64,000 nt of DNA from Colwellia sp. 1_MG-2023 (GTDB lineage: Bacteria; Pseudomonadota; Gammaproteobacteria; Enterobacterales; Alteromonadaceae). Below, piece after piece: positions 56,093 through 64,000 of the stretch. Each line of letters begins with the position of its first letter. Position 1 is the stretch's first letter. A program made the position numbers and the translations under genes. The DNA lies in assembly GCF_030546755.1 (NCBI RefSeq), contig NZ_JAUOPE010000003.1:295829-359828 (forward strand), given 5' to 3'. The notes below the pieces were generated by a model. The model saw only the letters and a list, made by a program, of their open reading frames with translations. It searched no databases and was not told the DNA's origin.

Positions 56093-56620
56093 TTAATCTT
56101 GTTCGCAGCTTAATGGTTGTTTTAATAGCGTTAATTGAGCTTTGTCACCGGTAAATTGTACTTGATATAACATTTGGTATTCTTGTTCTGTTATTTCATT
56201 TACTAAGGTGTTGGCAATAAATGAAGTTAACTGTGGCGTGGTATTACTATGGCCAACAATCACGGTGTTTTTTTTCTCTTGTTTCACCTGCTTAGCAAAA
56301 CCGGCTAAGTCTTTTGGTGAATAACTTTGCACTGGAATATTCAGTTTTTGAGCTAGTGGAGCAGCCGTTTGTTCTGTTCTAACAAATTCAGTGCTGTATA
56401 TCGTTGCTATGTTTGCTTGTTCAAGCATCACTGAAAGTTGCTCTGCACGCTTAATTCCACAAGGCGTTAAAGGAGGATTTTTTTGCGTTAATACTTTTTC
56501 TGCATGTCTTACCAAATACACTGTAAATTGAGGTTCACTACTATTTTTATTGGCTTTAGCTTGAACAGTAAGCAAAAGAAAACTCATTAAACCTAATAAC
56601 GCAAAAGTAATCAATTTCAT
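56093..56620 (-). CDS. Exported histidine phosphatase family protein (SixA-like)
   Basis: A 175-residue phosphoglycerate-mutase-like phosphatase with a signal peptide (ITFALLGLMSFLLLTVQAKA). The catalytic His is in YLVRHAEKV and the second His in VIVGHSNTTPQL; both arginines (RHAEK, FVRTEQT) are present. The export signal makes a periplasmic sugar-phosphate or phytase-like role more likely than the cytosolic SixA function. It lies 44 bases downstream of sthA on the same strand. Confidence 0.85.
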   Translation of the reverse strand: MKLITFALLGLMSFLLLTVQAKANKNSSEPQFTVYLVRHAEKVLTQKNPPLTPCGIKRAEQLSVMLEQANIATIYSTEFVRTEQTAAPLAQKLNIPVQSYSPKDLAGFAKQVKQEKKNTVIVGHSNTTPQLTSFIANTLVNEITEQEYQMLYQVQFTGDKAQLTLLKQPLSCEQD

Positions 56621-56664
56621 GAGTTTTCCTTAATGTTTTCCAATTTTAATAGCTTACCGTTCAA

Positions 56665-58101
56665 TTAAAATAAACGGTTAAGTCCATTTAATGCAGCTAC
56701 CCTAAAGGCTTCAGCCATGGTTGGATAGTTAAAGGTAGTATTAACAAAGTACTCAATGGTATTGCCTTCACCTTTTTGTTGCATAATTGCCTGACCAATG
56801 TGAATGATTTCAGCGGCATTTTCACCAAAACAATGAATACCTAAAATTTCTTTGGTATCTCGATGAAACAATATTTTCAATGAACCTACTAAGCTATTCG
56901 CTATTTGCGCTCGAGCAAGGTGTTTAAACTGTGCTCGGCCAACTTCGTAAGGAATTTTGGCTTCGGTTAATTCTTGCTCTGTTTTACCAACGGAGCTAAT
57001 TTCTGGGATGGTGTAAATACCTGTTGGGATATCAGCAATTAATTTTGCTGTACTTTGTTGATCTATCATCGCATCAGCCGCTAATCGACCTTGATCGTAA
57101 GCTGCACTAGCTAAACTTGGGTAACCAATAACATCGCCCACAGCATAAATATTTTCAACTTCCGTTTGATAGTGATCGTTAACTTTCAGCTGTCCTCTAC
57201 CATCAGCTTTTAAGCCGGCGTTTTCAACTTTTAAATCCGCGGTATTGCCAGTTCTACCATTGGCAAAAAGCATACAATCTGCACGCATTTTTTTACCCGA
57301 TTCTAAATGAACTACCACGGCTTCTTCTGTTTCTTCAACACGTTTAATTTGTTCACCATGGCGGATAACAACACCATTGTTCCAGAGGTGATAACTTAAA
57401 GAATCAGACATTTCATCATCTAAAAATGAAAGTAAACGATCACGCGTATTAATTAAGTCTACTTTAACGCCTAGGCCTCTAAAGATTGATGCATATTCAC
57501 TACCAATAACACCAGCACCATAAATAATAATAGAACGAGGGTCATGAGTGAGAGTTAAAATGGTATCTGAGTCGTAAACACGAGAATGCTTAAAATTAAT
57601 ATCATCAGGACGGTAAGGACGTGAACCGGTGGCGATAACAATTTGTGCCGCAGTTATTTGTTCAACCGAGCCATCACTTTTGAGTATTTGTAAGGTGTTT
57701 TTATCAATAAATGACGCTTCACCTACTATGTGTTCCACCCTATTTCTATCGTAGAAACCACTGCGCAATTGTACTTGTTTTCTGATCACTGCGGCAGCAT
57801 GTTGTAAAATGTCAGGAAAGGTTAAATGTTTGGCTTTCTCATGTTGACGAAATAATGGATTTGAATTGTATTCAATTAGTCGTCTTACACTTTGGCGTAA
57901 GGCTTTTGAAGGAATAGTGCCCCAATGTGTACAACCGCCACCAACATCTTTGTAACGTTCAACAATTGCGACTTTCTTATTTCTTTTTGAAAGCTCCATC
58001 GCCGTACCTTCGCCGCCTGGGCCGGTACCTATAATGATTGCATCAAAATCGAATGATTGTTTTTTACTTTTTTTACTTGTTGAAGATGTTTGCTTAGTCA
58101 A
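56665..58101 (-). CDS. sthA: Soluble pyridine nucleotide transhydrogenase
   Basis: A flavoprotein that transfers hydride between NADPH and NAD+ to balance the nucleotide pools. The 478 residues contain the FAD-binding [11 protein letters not shown], the modified disulfide region [16 protein letters not shown] (only one Cys, as in true SthA and unlike lipoamide dehydrogenase), the NAD-binding [13 protein letters not shown] and the second FAD motif [14 protein letters not shown]. An extra 15-residue Ser/Lys-rich N-terminus precedes the fold. It is close to the desaturase gene and fabR; a link to fatty-acid desaturation is possible but not shown. Confidence 0.95.
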   Translation of the reverse strand: MTKQTSSTSKKSKKQSFDFDAIIIGTGPGGEGTAMELSKRNKKVAIVERYKDVGGGCTHWGTIPSKALRQSVRRLIEYNSNPLFRQHEKAKHLTFPDILQHAAAVIRKQVQLRSGFYDRNRVEHIVGEASFIDKNTLQILKSDGSVEQITAAQIVIATGSRPYRPDDINFKHSRVYDSDTILTLTHDPRSIIIYGAGVIGSEYASIFRGLGVKVDLINTRDRLLSFLDDEMSDSLSYHLWNNGVVIRHGEQIKRVEETEEAVVVHLESGKKMRADCMLFANGRTGNTADLKVENAGLKADGRGQLKVNDHYQTEVENIYAVGDVIGYPSLASAAYDQGRLAADAMIDQQSTAKLIADIPTGIYTIPEISSVGKTEQELTEAKIPYEVGRAQFKHLARAQIANSLVGSLKILFHRDTKEILGIHCFGENAAEIIHIGQAIMQQKGEGNTIEYFVNTTFNYPTMAEAFRVAALNGLNRLF

Positions 58102-58175
58102 GACTGTAACCCCAGTTCCTACGGATATAAAAATTTTAGCAGGAAATGGGGATTAGGTAACTAATAAATTGTTTT

Positions 58176-59294
58176 TTAAGCGAGTTTTTCGATAAAAAAT
58201 TGCCAACTTTGTTGTTGATCAATTAATCGTTGTTTTAATTCTTTATATTGTGCGACAAGTTCCGAGCATTCAACATCTGCAATGAGTTTGTCACGCTTGT
58301 TTGCGATTAAGGTTTTTTTAATATCATAGTAAGCATTAAGTTTATTAATTAATGCATCGTACTCATGCTGCAAACGTTCAAGCAACTGTTCTGCGTCAGG
58401 ATGTTCACTAAGCTTTTGTTGACTACGTTTAAGTATCATAGATAACCGAGCTTTCTCAATCTTATCTTCAGGACTTTTACGTAACTTATAGGTTAAGCCA
58501 ACATATTCACAGCTTTTAATTAACCATTTTGTCGGGTCAAATTGCCACCAACGAATGCCGTTACGGTAATCGTTTTCAAAGATATGATGAAAGTTATGAT
58601 AGCCCTCGCCAAAGGTAAGAAAAGCTAAAAATCCGTTATCACGTGCGGTATTTTTTTCAGTGTACGTTTGTTTACCCCAAATATGAGCAAGAGAGTTGAT
58701 AAAAAAAGTTGTATGGTGACTTAATACTAACCGTAAAAAACCGACTAATAATAAACTGCTGATCACATCGCCGTGCCATAAACCAAACAGCAGCGGAATA
58801 CCAAAATTAAGAGATATAGTGAGTAATAAATAGTGCTTATGCTGCCACATAACAATTGGATCTTTTTGTAAATCTCGGACATTTTCGTAATTGGTGTATC
58901 TATGGGCTTGGTATTCTCTTAACATCCAACCAATATGCGAATACCAGAATCCTCTTTTTGCTGAATACGGGTCAACATCATTGTTATCTACATGTTTATG
59001 GTGAACTCGATGATCAGAAGACCAATGCAATATACTGTTTTGTAATGCAAAAGCACCACCTAAGGCGTAGATAATACGTAATGACCAATGTGCTTGATAA
59101 GTTTTATGAGACCATAAACGATGATAGCCAGCTGTAATTGACATGCCGCAGTAGATGAAGCACAACAATGCCATAATTATTTCTGCGCTATCAAAACCGT
59201 GGGTAATAGCTCTATAAGGTACAGCTATTGCTGCAAATAAGAAGGTGATGACGAAAACAGCGACATTCAACCAAATGAGTTTAGGTTTTTTCAT
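58176..59294 (-). CDS. Acyl-CoA/acyl-lipid delta-9-type fatty acid desaturase
   Basis: A 372-residue membrane di-iron desaturase with the three histidine boxes: HRLWSH (H58-H63), HRVHHKH (H95-H101) and HNFHH (H233-H237). Four hydrophobic helices and family length to about 280 are regular. A further 80 residues at the C-terminus are charged and coiled-coil-like, an unusual extension. It introduces double bases in membrane lipids at low temperature. It is divergent from fabR with a FabR-type operator between, so it is probably under FabR control. Confidence 0.92.
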   Translation of the reverse strand: MKKPKLIWLNVAVFVITFLFAAIAVPYRAITHGFDSAEIIMALLCFIYCGMSITAGYHRLWSHKTYQAHWSLRIIYALGGAFALQNSILHWSSDHRVHHKHVDNNDVDPYSAKRGFWYSHIGWMLREYQAHRYTNYENVRDLQKDPIVMWQHKHYLLLTISLNFGIPLLFGLWHGDVISSLLLVGFLRLVLSHHTTFFINSLAHIWGKQTYTEKNTARDNGFLAFLTFGEGYHNFHHIFENDYRNGIRWWQFDPTKWLIKSCEYVGLTYKLRKSPEDKIEKARLSMILKRSQQKLSEHPDAEQLLERLQHEYDALINKLNAYYDIKKTLIANKRDKLIADVECSELVAQYKELKQRLIDQQQSWQFFIEKLA

Positions 59295-59327
59295 GAATAT
59301 TCCGGATAATTTTTACATAAAACTTTC

Positions 59328-59345
59328 AGTGTACACGTGTACGCT
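59328..59345. promoter_or_regulatory. FabR-type operator between desaturase and fabR
   Basis: AGTGTACACGTGTACGCT is an almost perfect 18-bp palindrome with core GTACACGTGTAC. It closely resembles the FabR binding sites before fabA and fabB in enterobacteria. It lies 34 bases upstream of the desaturase start and 150 bases before fabR. Confidence 0.75.
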
Positions 59346-59495
59346 ATTTTAGTTGTCATACCAGATGAGTCAAGTATTAATTCGACTCTTTAATGAAGTT
59401 TGAATAATTCATCGTTTTTAACCAACGTTTAATTGCTAGTAATACGCTTTAATTTCAGTATCATATTAAAGGTAAAAATAAGCCAAGGTAGAGTC

Positions 59496-60119
59496 ATGAG
59501 CGGAATTCGAGCGCAGCAAAAAGAAAAAACACGTCGACAATTAATTGATGCCGCATTAGGCCAGTTAAGTGCTGACCGTAGTTTTTCTAGTTTGAGTTTA
59601 CGAGAGGTCGCGAAAGAAGCCGGATTAGCGCCGACATCATTTTATCGTCATTTTTCAGATATGGACGAGCTAGGTCTTACTTTAGTAGATGAAGCAGGAT
59701 TAACACTGCGCCAATTAATGCGCCAAGCACGCCAACGTATTGAAAAAGGGGGTTCAGTCATACAAATTTCTGTGCGTATTTTCATGGAATTTATCGAGAG
59801 TAACGGTAATATTTTTCGTTTACTTTTACGCGAACGCTCAGGTACATCACCGGCATTTCGTGCCGCGGTTAACCGAGAAATCAGTTATTTTACTTTAGAA
59901 CTTTGTGATTATTTGCAGCAAGCTAACAAATTAGATGCTGAAGTGGCGGCGTTACAAGCAAATGCGGCTGTTACTATTGTTTTTAGTGCAGGTTCTGATG
60001 CATTAGATGCCGATAAAAAAGACAGAGAACAACTCGCTTATCGCACCATTCAACAATTACGTTTTATTGCACGAGGTGCGATGGAACTCGCGCAACGGAT
60101 TGAAACGCCTAAACCTTAA
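59496..60119 (+). CDS. fabR: TetR-family repressor of unsaturated fatty acid synthesis FabR
   Basis: A 207-residue TetR-type repressor. The opening [20 protein letters not shown], the helix-turn-helix [20 protein letters not shown] and [12 protein letters not shown] match FabR. It represses fabA/fabB-like and desaturase genes when unsaturated acyl chains are abundant. The start was set at ATG 59496 with AAGGTAGAG upstream; the longer frame from 59433 adds 21 residues with no ribosome site. It is divergent from the desaturase gene and convergent with trmA. Confidence 0.93.
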   Translation: MSGIRAQQKEKTRRQLIDAALGQLSADRSFSSLSLREVAKEAGLAPTSFYRHFSDMDELGLTLVDEAGLTLRQLMRQARQRIEKGGSVIQISVRIFMEFIESNGNIFRLLLRERSGTSPAFRAAVNREISYFTLELCDYLQQANKLDAEVAALQANAAVTIVFSAGSDALDADKKDREQLAYRTIQQLRFIARGAMELAQRIETPKP

Positions 60120-60155
60120 GTGATTTGTTTTTTGATGTTCAATAACAATGTTGCT

Positions 60156-61250
60156 TTATCGTTTTGTTAAGATCACACCTGTTTCAATATGATGTGTGTA
60201 AGGAAACTGATCAAATAACGCCATTTTTTCTATTTTATGCGTTTTAACTAATTCGGTTAAATTGTCTTTTAATGTTTCTGGATTACATGAAATATAAATA
60301 ACGTGGTTGAATCGACTGACTAACTCAATACTGTCTGGGTCTAAGCCCGCTCTTGGTGGATCCACCAAAACACTGTCGTAGTTGTAGCTTGTTAAATCAA
60401 AGCCTTCTAAACGACGAAATTTTCTTTCGCCATTCATTGCTTGGCTAAATTCTTCACTCGACATTCTAATAATATCAATATTTGAGATGTTATTTTGAGC
60501 AATATTAATTTGTGCTGACTTGACCGACGTTTTAGATATTTCAGTGCCAATTACTCGATCAAAATTTGCCGCAAGGGCGATGCTAAAATTACCGTTGCCA
60601 CAATATAACTCAACTAAATCGCCACCTTTATCTTTAGTTGCCTCTTGAGCCCACGCTAACATTTTTTCATTTACTTTAGCATTGGGTTGGGTAAAGCTAT
60701 TCTCAACTTGTTGATAAATCAACTCTTGCCCTGCAACATTTAGCTTCTCAGTGACAAAATCTTGTTCGATAATGATTTTTTGCTTTTTTGCTCTACCGAT
60801 AATATTTATCGGACAAATATTTGCTAATTGTGATCTTAACCAGAGTGCTTGTTGCTGCCATTCATCACTTAATTGCTTATGATAAAGTAAACTAATAACC
60901 GCTTCGCCGCTTAATGTCGCTAAAAAGTCTACTTGAAATAGTCGCTCTCTTAACATTGGCTTGTCACGAACTATCGTTAATAAAGCTGACATCAATTTGT
61001 TGATCAAAGTACAGGCAACAGGAAAACTCTCTACTTTAAATTTCTTTTTCGTCACTTGATCAAACATGATGTAGTACAAGTCATCACCATCATGCCATAC
61101 TCTAAATTCTGCTCTTTGACGATAATTTATCGGCTCAGAAGTAAATATATCAAACCCTTGAAAGTTGAATTCACTGAATAATTTTGTCATATCTTCTTGC
61201 TTTTTATGCAATTGATTTTCGTAATTGTTTGGATCTATATGACTAAACAT
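60156..61250 (-). CDS. trmA: tRNA (uracil-5-)-methyltransferase
   Basis: Makes m5U54 (ribothymidine) in the T-loop of all tRNAs. The 364-residue protein has the QxENSFTQPN motif (QQVENSFTQPN), the SAM site LVELYCGNGNFSIAL, VDPPRAGLD and the catalytic Cys in YISCNPETL with the following general base Glu near the C-terminus (HHIETGV). Length matches E. coli TrmA (366). A single gene on the minus strand. Confidence 0.96.
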   Translation of the reverse strand: MFSHIDPNNYENQLHKKQEDMTKLFSEFNFQGFDIFTSEPINYRQRAEFRVWHDGDDLYYIMFDQVTKKKFKVESFPVACTLINKLMSALLTIVRDKPMLRERLFQVDFLATLSGEAVISLLYHKQLSDEWQQQALWLRSQLANICPINIIGRAKKQKIIIEQDFVTEKLNVAGQELIYQQVENSFTQPNAKVNEKMLAWAQEATKDKGGDLVELYCGNGNFSIALAANFDRVIGTEISKTSVKSAQINIAQNNISNIDIIRMSSEEFSQAMNGERKFRRLEGFDLTSYNYDSVLVDPPRAGLDPDSIELVSRFNHVIYISCNPETLKDNLTELVKTHKIEKMALFDQFPYTHHIETGVILTKR

Positions 61251-61408
61251 GAAATTACCTTAGGTTTGTTATTAACAGTACGGTGAATAAAGAGCGCAGA
61301 GTTTAGCGTTCATCAAAATTTTGTCTAGTATAAATATAGCAAGTGAGTAACTTTCATTAAGTTTTTTCTTTTTTTGCCGATAACAAAACACAACTCTTTC
61401 CTGAGATT

Positions 61409-62638
61409 ATGATGATGAACAAAGTAGATAATGTAGTTGAGTCGAAAATACCTCATAGAAATCATGTGCATAAAAGTCATGAGCAGCAAAGATCTAACCC
61501 TTTGGAAGCATACCGCCAAGAAATTTTAGATAATGTTGCATTAACTGGAAATGGCAAGTTAGCGATGAAAGTGGTTCAGCACTCAATATCTCTGCAATTT
61601 TCTTCAAATAGCCGCCAAGTCATAACAGACGAAGACGTTGAAGAAATAGAAGAGAAAAACAAATCTCTCTTTGATTTTACAAAAGTCGCGGAAAATGTCT
61701 TGAACTTTATTGGTGGAAGAATTCGTTTAGCGAAAGAAGAAGGTAGTTCTGATGAAGAATTAGGAAATATGTTTGCTCAAGCACGAAGTGGTGTGACTCA
61801 AGGGTTTGAACAAGCAATGGGTGAATTAGAAGAATTAGCCGTGCTTGATGATGAATTAACAGACGGAATTGATAAAAGTCGAGATCTTATATTTCAAGGG
61901 ATAGATGACTTAGAACAGTCCTATTTTCCAGGCGAAAACACCACAACAGAATCTGATGATAACGCGTTAAATAACAAAAATTCAGTTTCATCAATGACTA
62001 CTGAGCTTTATGCGGCATCTTCAAGAACGAGTGATATTATGATCACAACGCTCGATGGCGATAAAGTCAGTATTTCCTTTAGTGATATCCAGCAAGTTGC
62101 GCAAAACGAAAAATACCTTCGTGATAATGAACAAGGTGAGATGTTTGCATCTTCAAATTCAGCATATCGTGCGAGTAATTTTAGTTATACCATTGAAGGT
62201 GATATTAGCGAAGATGAACAAAAAGCAATTGCTGAGTTAATTAAAGATGTGAATGCCTTGCAGAAAGACTTCTTCAAAGGCGACATAGAAAAAGCGTTTA
62301 ATCATGCAGTCAATTTAGGCTTTGATACGAGCCAAATATCAGAATTCTCGATGGAGCTATATCAAAGTAAGACCACAAGAGTGACCCAAACATATAACGA
62401 AGTGGCCAACTCCGAACCAGGCGAATCTCCTAGTCAGGATAAAGCATTAAGACCTTTACTTGACTTTGTGAAACAACTACAACTATTACAACATCAAAGC
62501 GACAGCCTTTTAGAAAAGCAAGACAAGCAATTTGCTAACTTGTTTAAACAGATTTTTTCTGCAGAAAATTCAGGGCGAGACGATTTTTTTGAAAACATGA
62601 AAAAATTGGATAATGTGACAAAACATTTTATTCAATAA
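61409..62638 (+). CDS. DUF5610 domain protein
   Basis: A 409-residue, highly acidic helical protein. The N-terminal part contains the DUF5610 region (about 35-150; NPLEAYRQEILDNVALTGNGKLA... ARSGVTQGFEQAMGELEEL). The rest is a Ser/Asp/Glu-rich linker and a helical C-terminal half with a Gln-rich coiled coil. The function is unknown. There is no signal peptide or membrane helix. Three ATG codons in a row start at 61409; any can be used. A strong bidirectional terminator follows. Confidence 0.8.
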   Translation: MMMNKVDNVVESKIPHRNHVHKSHEQQRSNPLEAYRQEILDNVALTGNGKLAMKVVQHSISLQFSSNSRQVITDEDVEEIEEKNKSLFDFTKVAENVLNFIGGRIRLAKEEGSSDEELGNMFAQARSGVTQGFEQAMGELEELAVLDDELTDGIDKSRDLIFQGIDDLEQSYFPGENTTTESDDNALNNKNSVSSMTTELYAASSRTSDIMITTLDGDKVSISFSDIQQVAQNEKYLRDNEQGEMFASSNSAYRASNFSYTIEGDISEDEQKAIAELIKDVNALQKDFFKGDIEKAFNHAVNLGFDTSQISEFSMELYQSKTTRVTQTYNEVANSEPGESPSQDKALRPLLDFVKQLQLLQHQSDSLLEKQDKQFANLFKQIFSAENSGRDDFFENMKKLDNVTKHFIQ

Positions 62639-62660
62639 CATGTGAAATAAATTACAGTTA

Positions 62661-62689
62661 AAAAAACCAGCAATTTTGCTGGTTTTTTA
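62661..62689. terminator. Bidirectional terminator between DUF5610 and the repeat-protein gene
   Basis: A stem AAAAAACCAGCAA/TTGCTGGTTTTTT has a 3-base loop and runs of A and T on both sides. Confidence 0.9.
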
Positions 62690-62705
62690 TTATCTAAGAT
62701 AATCG

Positions 62706-63446
62706 TTATTTATTTTGAGCGAACCTTTCCGCTTTTGCTCCACCGGCAATAGCTGCATTAATGGCATCTTGTTCGTTCAACCCAGCTTGAATAGCACTAT
62801 CAACAATTTTACTTGCATGTTTTTTATCGCTCGAATTAACAGCATGTGTCACTATTGCTTCACTATCAGTTGGAAAGAGTGCAATGGTGTGTTTAACAAA
62901 GGTACTAACCTTTTCAGGCACTGCTTTAATCGCACCTAGTAATACCGACAACACTTGATCAGGAAAAGAGTTAGCTGTATTCGTTACTACTGCTTGTGAA
63001 ACAACAGGTTCAGTTAATATTGCAACTCTAACAATATTCTCTATATCAGCAGGACTATTTAAAGCCGCTACATTGACAATTTCTTGTGCGTATGCAGGTT
63101 CGGCTTGTACAGCAATAGATACGACTTCACTGGCGTTTGCTACATTAGCATTTAGCACAATTTCTATCACTTCACATGCTAAAACAGGCTCGGCTTCCAT
63201 TGCACCTAACATGATATCTTTATATTTAGAGGGATATTCATCTAAAGCTACCTTTAGTACCACATCAACTTGTTCTGGATAAATCGTTAAAATAGAACTA
63301 ATACTATTTTTTAATGATATTTGTTGGTTAACTTGTTGTTTTAATAATTTAGTGATTAAACGTTCTTGTTTATATTGAGCAAAATCCTTTGCAAATGCAC
63401 CGGTACTTAAACCGCAAACTAACAACAAAACAATTAATTTGTTCAT
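62706..63446 (-). CDS. Exported protein of ten 15-residue tandem repeats
   Basis: A 246-residue protein with a signal peptide (LIVLLLVCGLSTGAFA). From about residue 57 to 206 it is built of ten consecutive units of exactly 15 residues with the pattern xPxxxxxIVxxAxxx (for example EPAYAQEIVNVAALN, SPADIENIVRVAILT, FPDQVLSVLLGAIKA), plus one or two diverged units. This points to a helical solenoid, one helix per repeat. The start was set at ATG 63444-63446, since the longer frame adds 16 residues before an internal signal peptide. The function is unknown and no family is recognised. Confidence 0.75.
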   Translation of the reverse strand: MNKLIVLLLVCGLSTGAFAKDFAQYKQERLITKLLKQQVNQQISLKNSISSILTIYPEQVDVVLKVALDEYPSKYKDIMLGAMEAEPVLACEVIEIVLNANVANASEVVSIAVQAEPAYAQEIVNVAALNSPADIENIVRVAILTEPVVSQAVVTNTANSFPDQVLSVLLGAIKAVPEKVSTFVKHTIALFPTDSEAIVTHAVNSSDKKHASKIVDSAIQAGLNEQDAINAAIAGGAKAERFAQNK

Positions 63447-63653
63447 TGTTACGTCTCGATATCTTTCTAAATCAGCAAATATTGCTAAATTCATGCAGAT
63501 ATTATTGTTTTTAGAAAATCAATATAAGTGAAAAAACATTGTATATCTCCTGATCATTTATACAGAAAATAGTTATGTTAACTATGTATTAGTACAAAAC
63601 TTAGTTATAAAGTTCAATTTTTAATCGAACAAACAAAAGATCGAAAAAAAGAC

Positions 63654-63681
63654 TTGATCGTTTGAGATAAATCCCTAAAAT
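63654..63681 (+). promoter_or_regulatory. rRNA promoter P1
   Basis: TTGATC and TAAAAT are spaced 16 bases apart and followed by a GC-rich discriminator (GCGCTCC), typical for stringently controlled stable-RNA promoters. An AT-rich stretch precedes it. Confidence 0.65.
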
Positions 63682-63813
63682 GCGCTCCACTTCTTAAGGG
63701 AGACCTGAGAAGCGAGTTTTAAGTGGTTTAGTTATCCGTATTGATAGTGAAACCTTGAACATAACGTTTAAAAACTTTCTTTTGAAAAAAATGAAAATTC
63801 TTTAAATAAAATG

Positions 63814-63841
63814 TTGACATTAACACTCAGGTGCGTAGAAT
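63814..63841 (+). promoter_or_regulatory. rRNA promoter P2
   Basis: Consensus TTGACA and TAGAAT are spaced 16 bases apart, followed by GCGCATC. It lies 160 bases after P1. Confidence 0.75.
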
Positions 63842-63903
63842 GCGCATCTCGCTTCGGGCAAGGCCTACAGCAACGAAGTTAAACGAATGAGATTTAACTT
63901 CTG

Positions 63904-63933
63904 ACTTCTTTTTAAGAAGTTGTTCTTTAACAA
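63904..63933 (+). promoter_or_regulatory. rRNA antitermination signals boxB and boxA
   Basis: A 7-bp hairpin ACTTCTT/AAGAAGT with a 3-base loop is followed by TGTTCTTTAACAA, a close match of the boxA sequence TGCTCTTTAACAA bound by NusB-S10. Confidence 0.85.
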
Positions 63934-64000
63934 TTAGTTATCATGCAATTTGTGTGGGCACTCACATTACATTGATTTTACATAAGTCCATTGGACGTAA

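Larger units (their letters stand above)
63447..64000 (+). other. Leader of a ribosomal RNA operon (16S gene lies beyond the window)
   Basis: Two sigma-70 promoters, a boxB-like hairpin and a boxA element are arranged as in rRNA leaders. The 16S rRNA coding sequence itself is not in the window. The first 200 bases, upstream of the promoters, are AT-rich and probably contain upstream elements and factor sites; nothing specific is recognised. Confidence 0.8.

Overview
The window comes from the chromosome of a marine, probably cold-adapted gammaproteobacterium of the order Alteromonadales, most like Colwellia or Thalassotalea. This rests on protein families typical of that group (PanP-type aspartate decarboxylase, DUF2333, TIGR04219 outer membrane protein, DUF3718, DUF5610, a GlyGly-CTERM M36 protease, large secreted peptidases), on low GC, and on the gene neighbourhoods. 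It is an inference from gene content; the window contains no rRNA gene to test it. It starts inside epmB and ends in the leader of a ribosomal RNA operon.

Layout. 1-1.7 kb: epmB (partial) and efp, divergent, and a DUF4389 gene. 1.9-4.3 kb: a DPP IV-like lipoprotein peptidase. 4.4-6.9 kb: a YadGH-type ABC exporter and a TrmB-like methyltransferase. 7.1-9.4 kb: a 32-residue membrane peptide, panP and a small coiled-coil protein. 9.5-11.6 kb: an ECF sigma factor, a membrane protein in the anti-sigma position and a DUF4097 protein, with an ECF-like promoter in front. 11.8-14.3 kb: dnaB-alr. 14.3-20.4 kb (minus strand): yjbQ, cheX, DUF6702, an M1 peptidase, zur and a tandem periplasmic-binding-domain protein. 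20.7-23.5 kb: a lipoprotein esterase, then what looks like a decayed island holding an orphan RES-domain gene and the C-terminal stub of a tyrosine integrase, directly 5' of dusA. 24.6-28.1 kb: a phage-shock (Psp) locus with two sigma-54-type promoters and several very small membrane proteins. 28.2-31.3 kb: an enoyl-CoA hydratase, then a PCu(A)C copper chaperone, DUF2333 and TIGR04219 operon. 31.6-36.9 kb: the M36 protease, a lipoprotein and DUF3718. 37-41.9 kb (minus): arginine succinyltransferase pathway genes astC-astA-astD and a DUF1338 enzyme. 42.2-47.9 kb (minus): an HDOD protein, pabA, 5-oxoprolinase pxpABC and a MOSC/ferredoxin protein. 48.1-53.7 kb: mpl-ubiX and a TolB-propeller amidohydrolase. 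53.7-54.4 kb: a gene-free stretch with an 18-bp tandem repeat and two candidate minus-strand small RNAs. 54.4-60.1 kb: hemE, a lipoprotein, a SixA-like phosphatase, sthA, a fatty-acid desaturase and fabR with a FabR-type operator between the last two. 60.2-63.4 kb: trmA, DUF5610 and a protein made of 15-residue repeats. 63.6-64 kb: tandem rRNA promoters and boxB/boxA antitermination signals.

How it fits together. Much of the window is housekeeping, combined with secreted proteolysis and amino-acid catabolism (DPP IV, M1, M36, amidohydrolase, ast genes, pxpABC), as expected in a marine protein degrader. A perfect 12-bp palindrome, ATTGTATACAAT, occurs in the promoter regions of the DPP IV gene and the amidohydrolase gene and suggests a shared regulator. 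Other regulatory signals readable from the sequence are the sigma-54 promoters at psp, the ECF-type promoter, the FabR operator and the rRNA leader.

The observations most worth a second look are the RES/integrase remnant at dusA, the candidate small RNAs upstream of hemE, the shared palindrome, the Psp locus with unannotated mini-proteins, and the pentadecapeptide-repeat protein.
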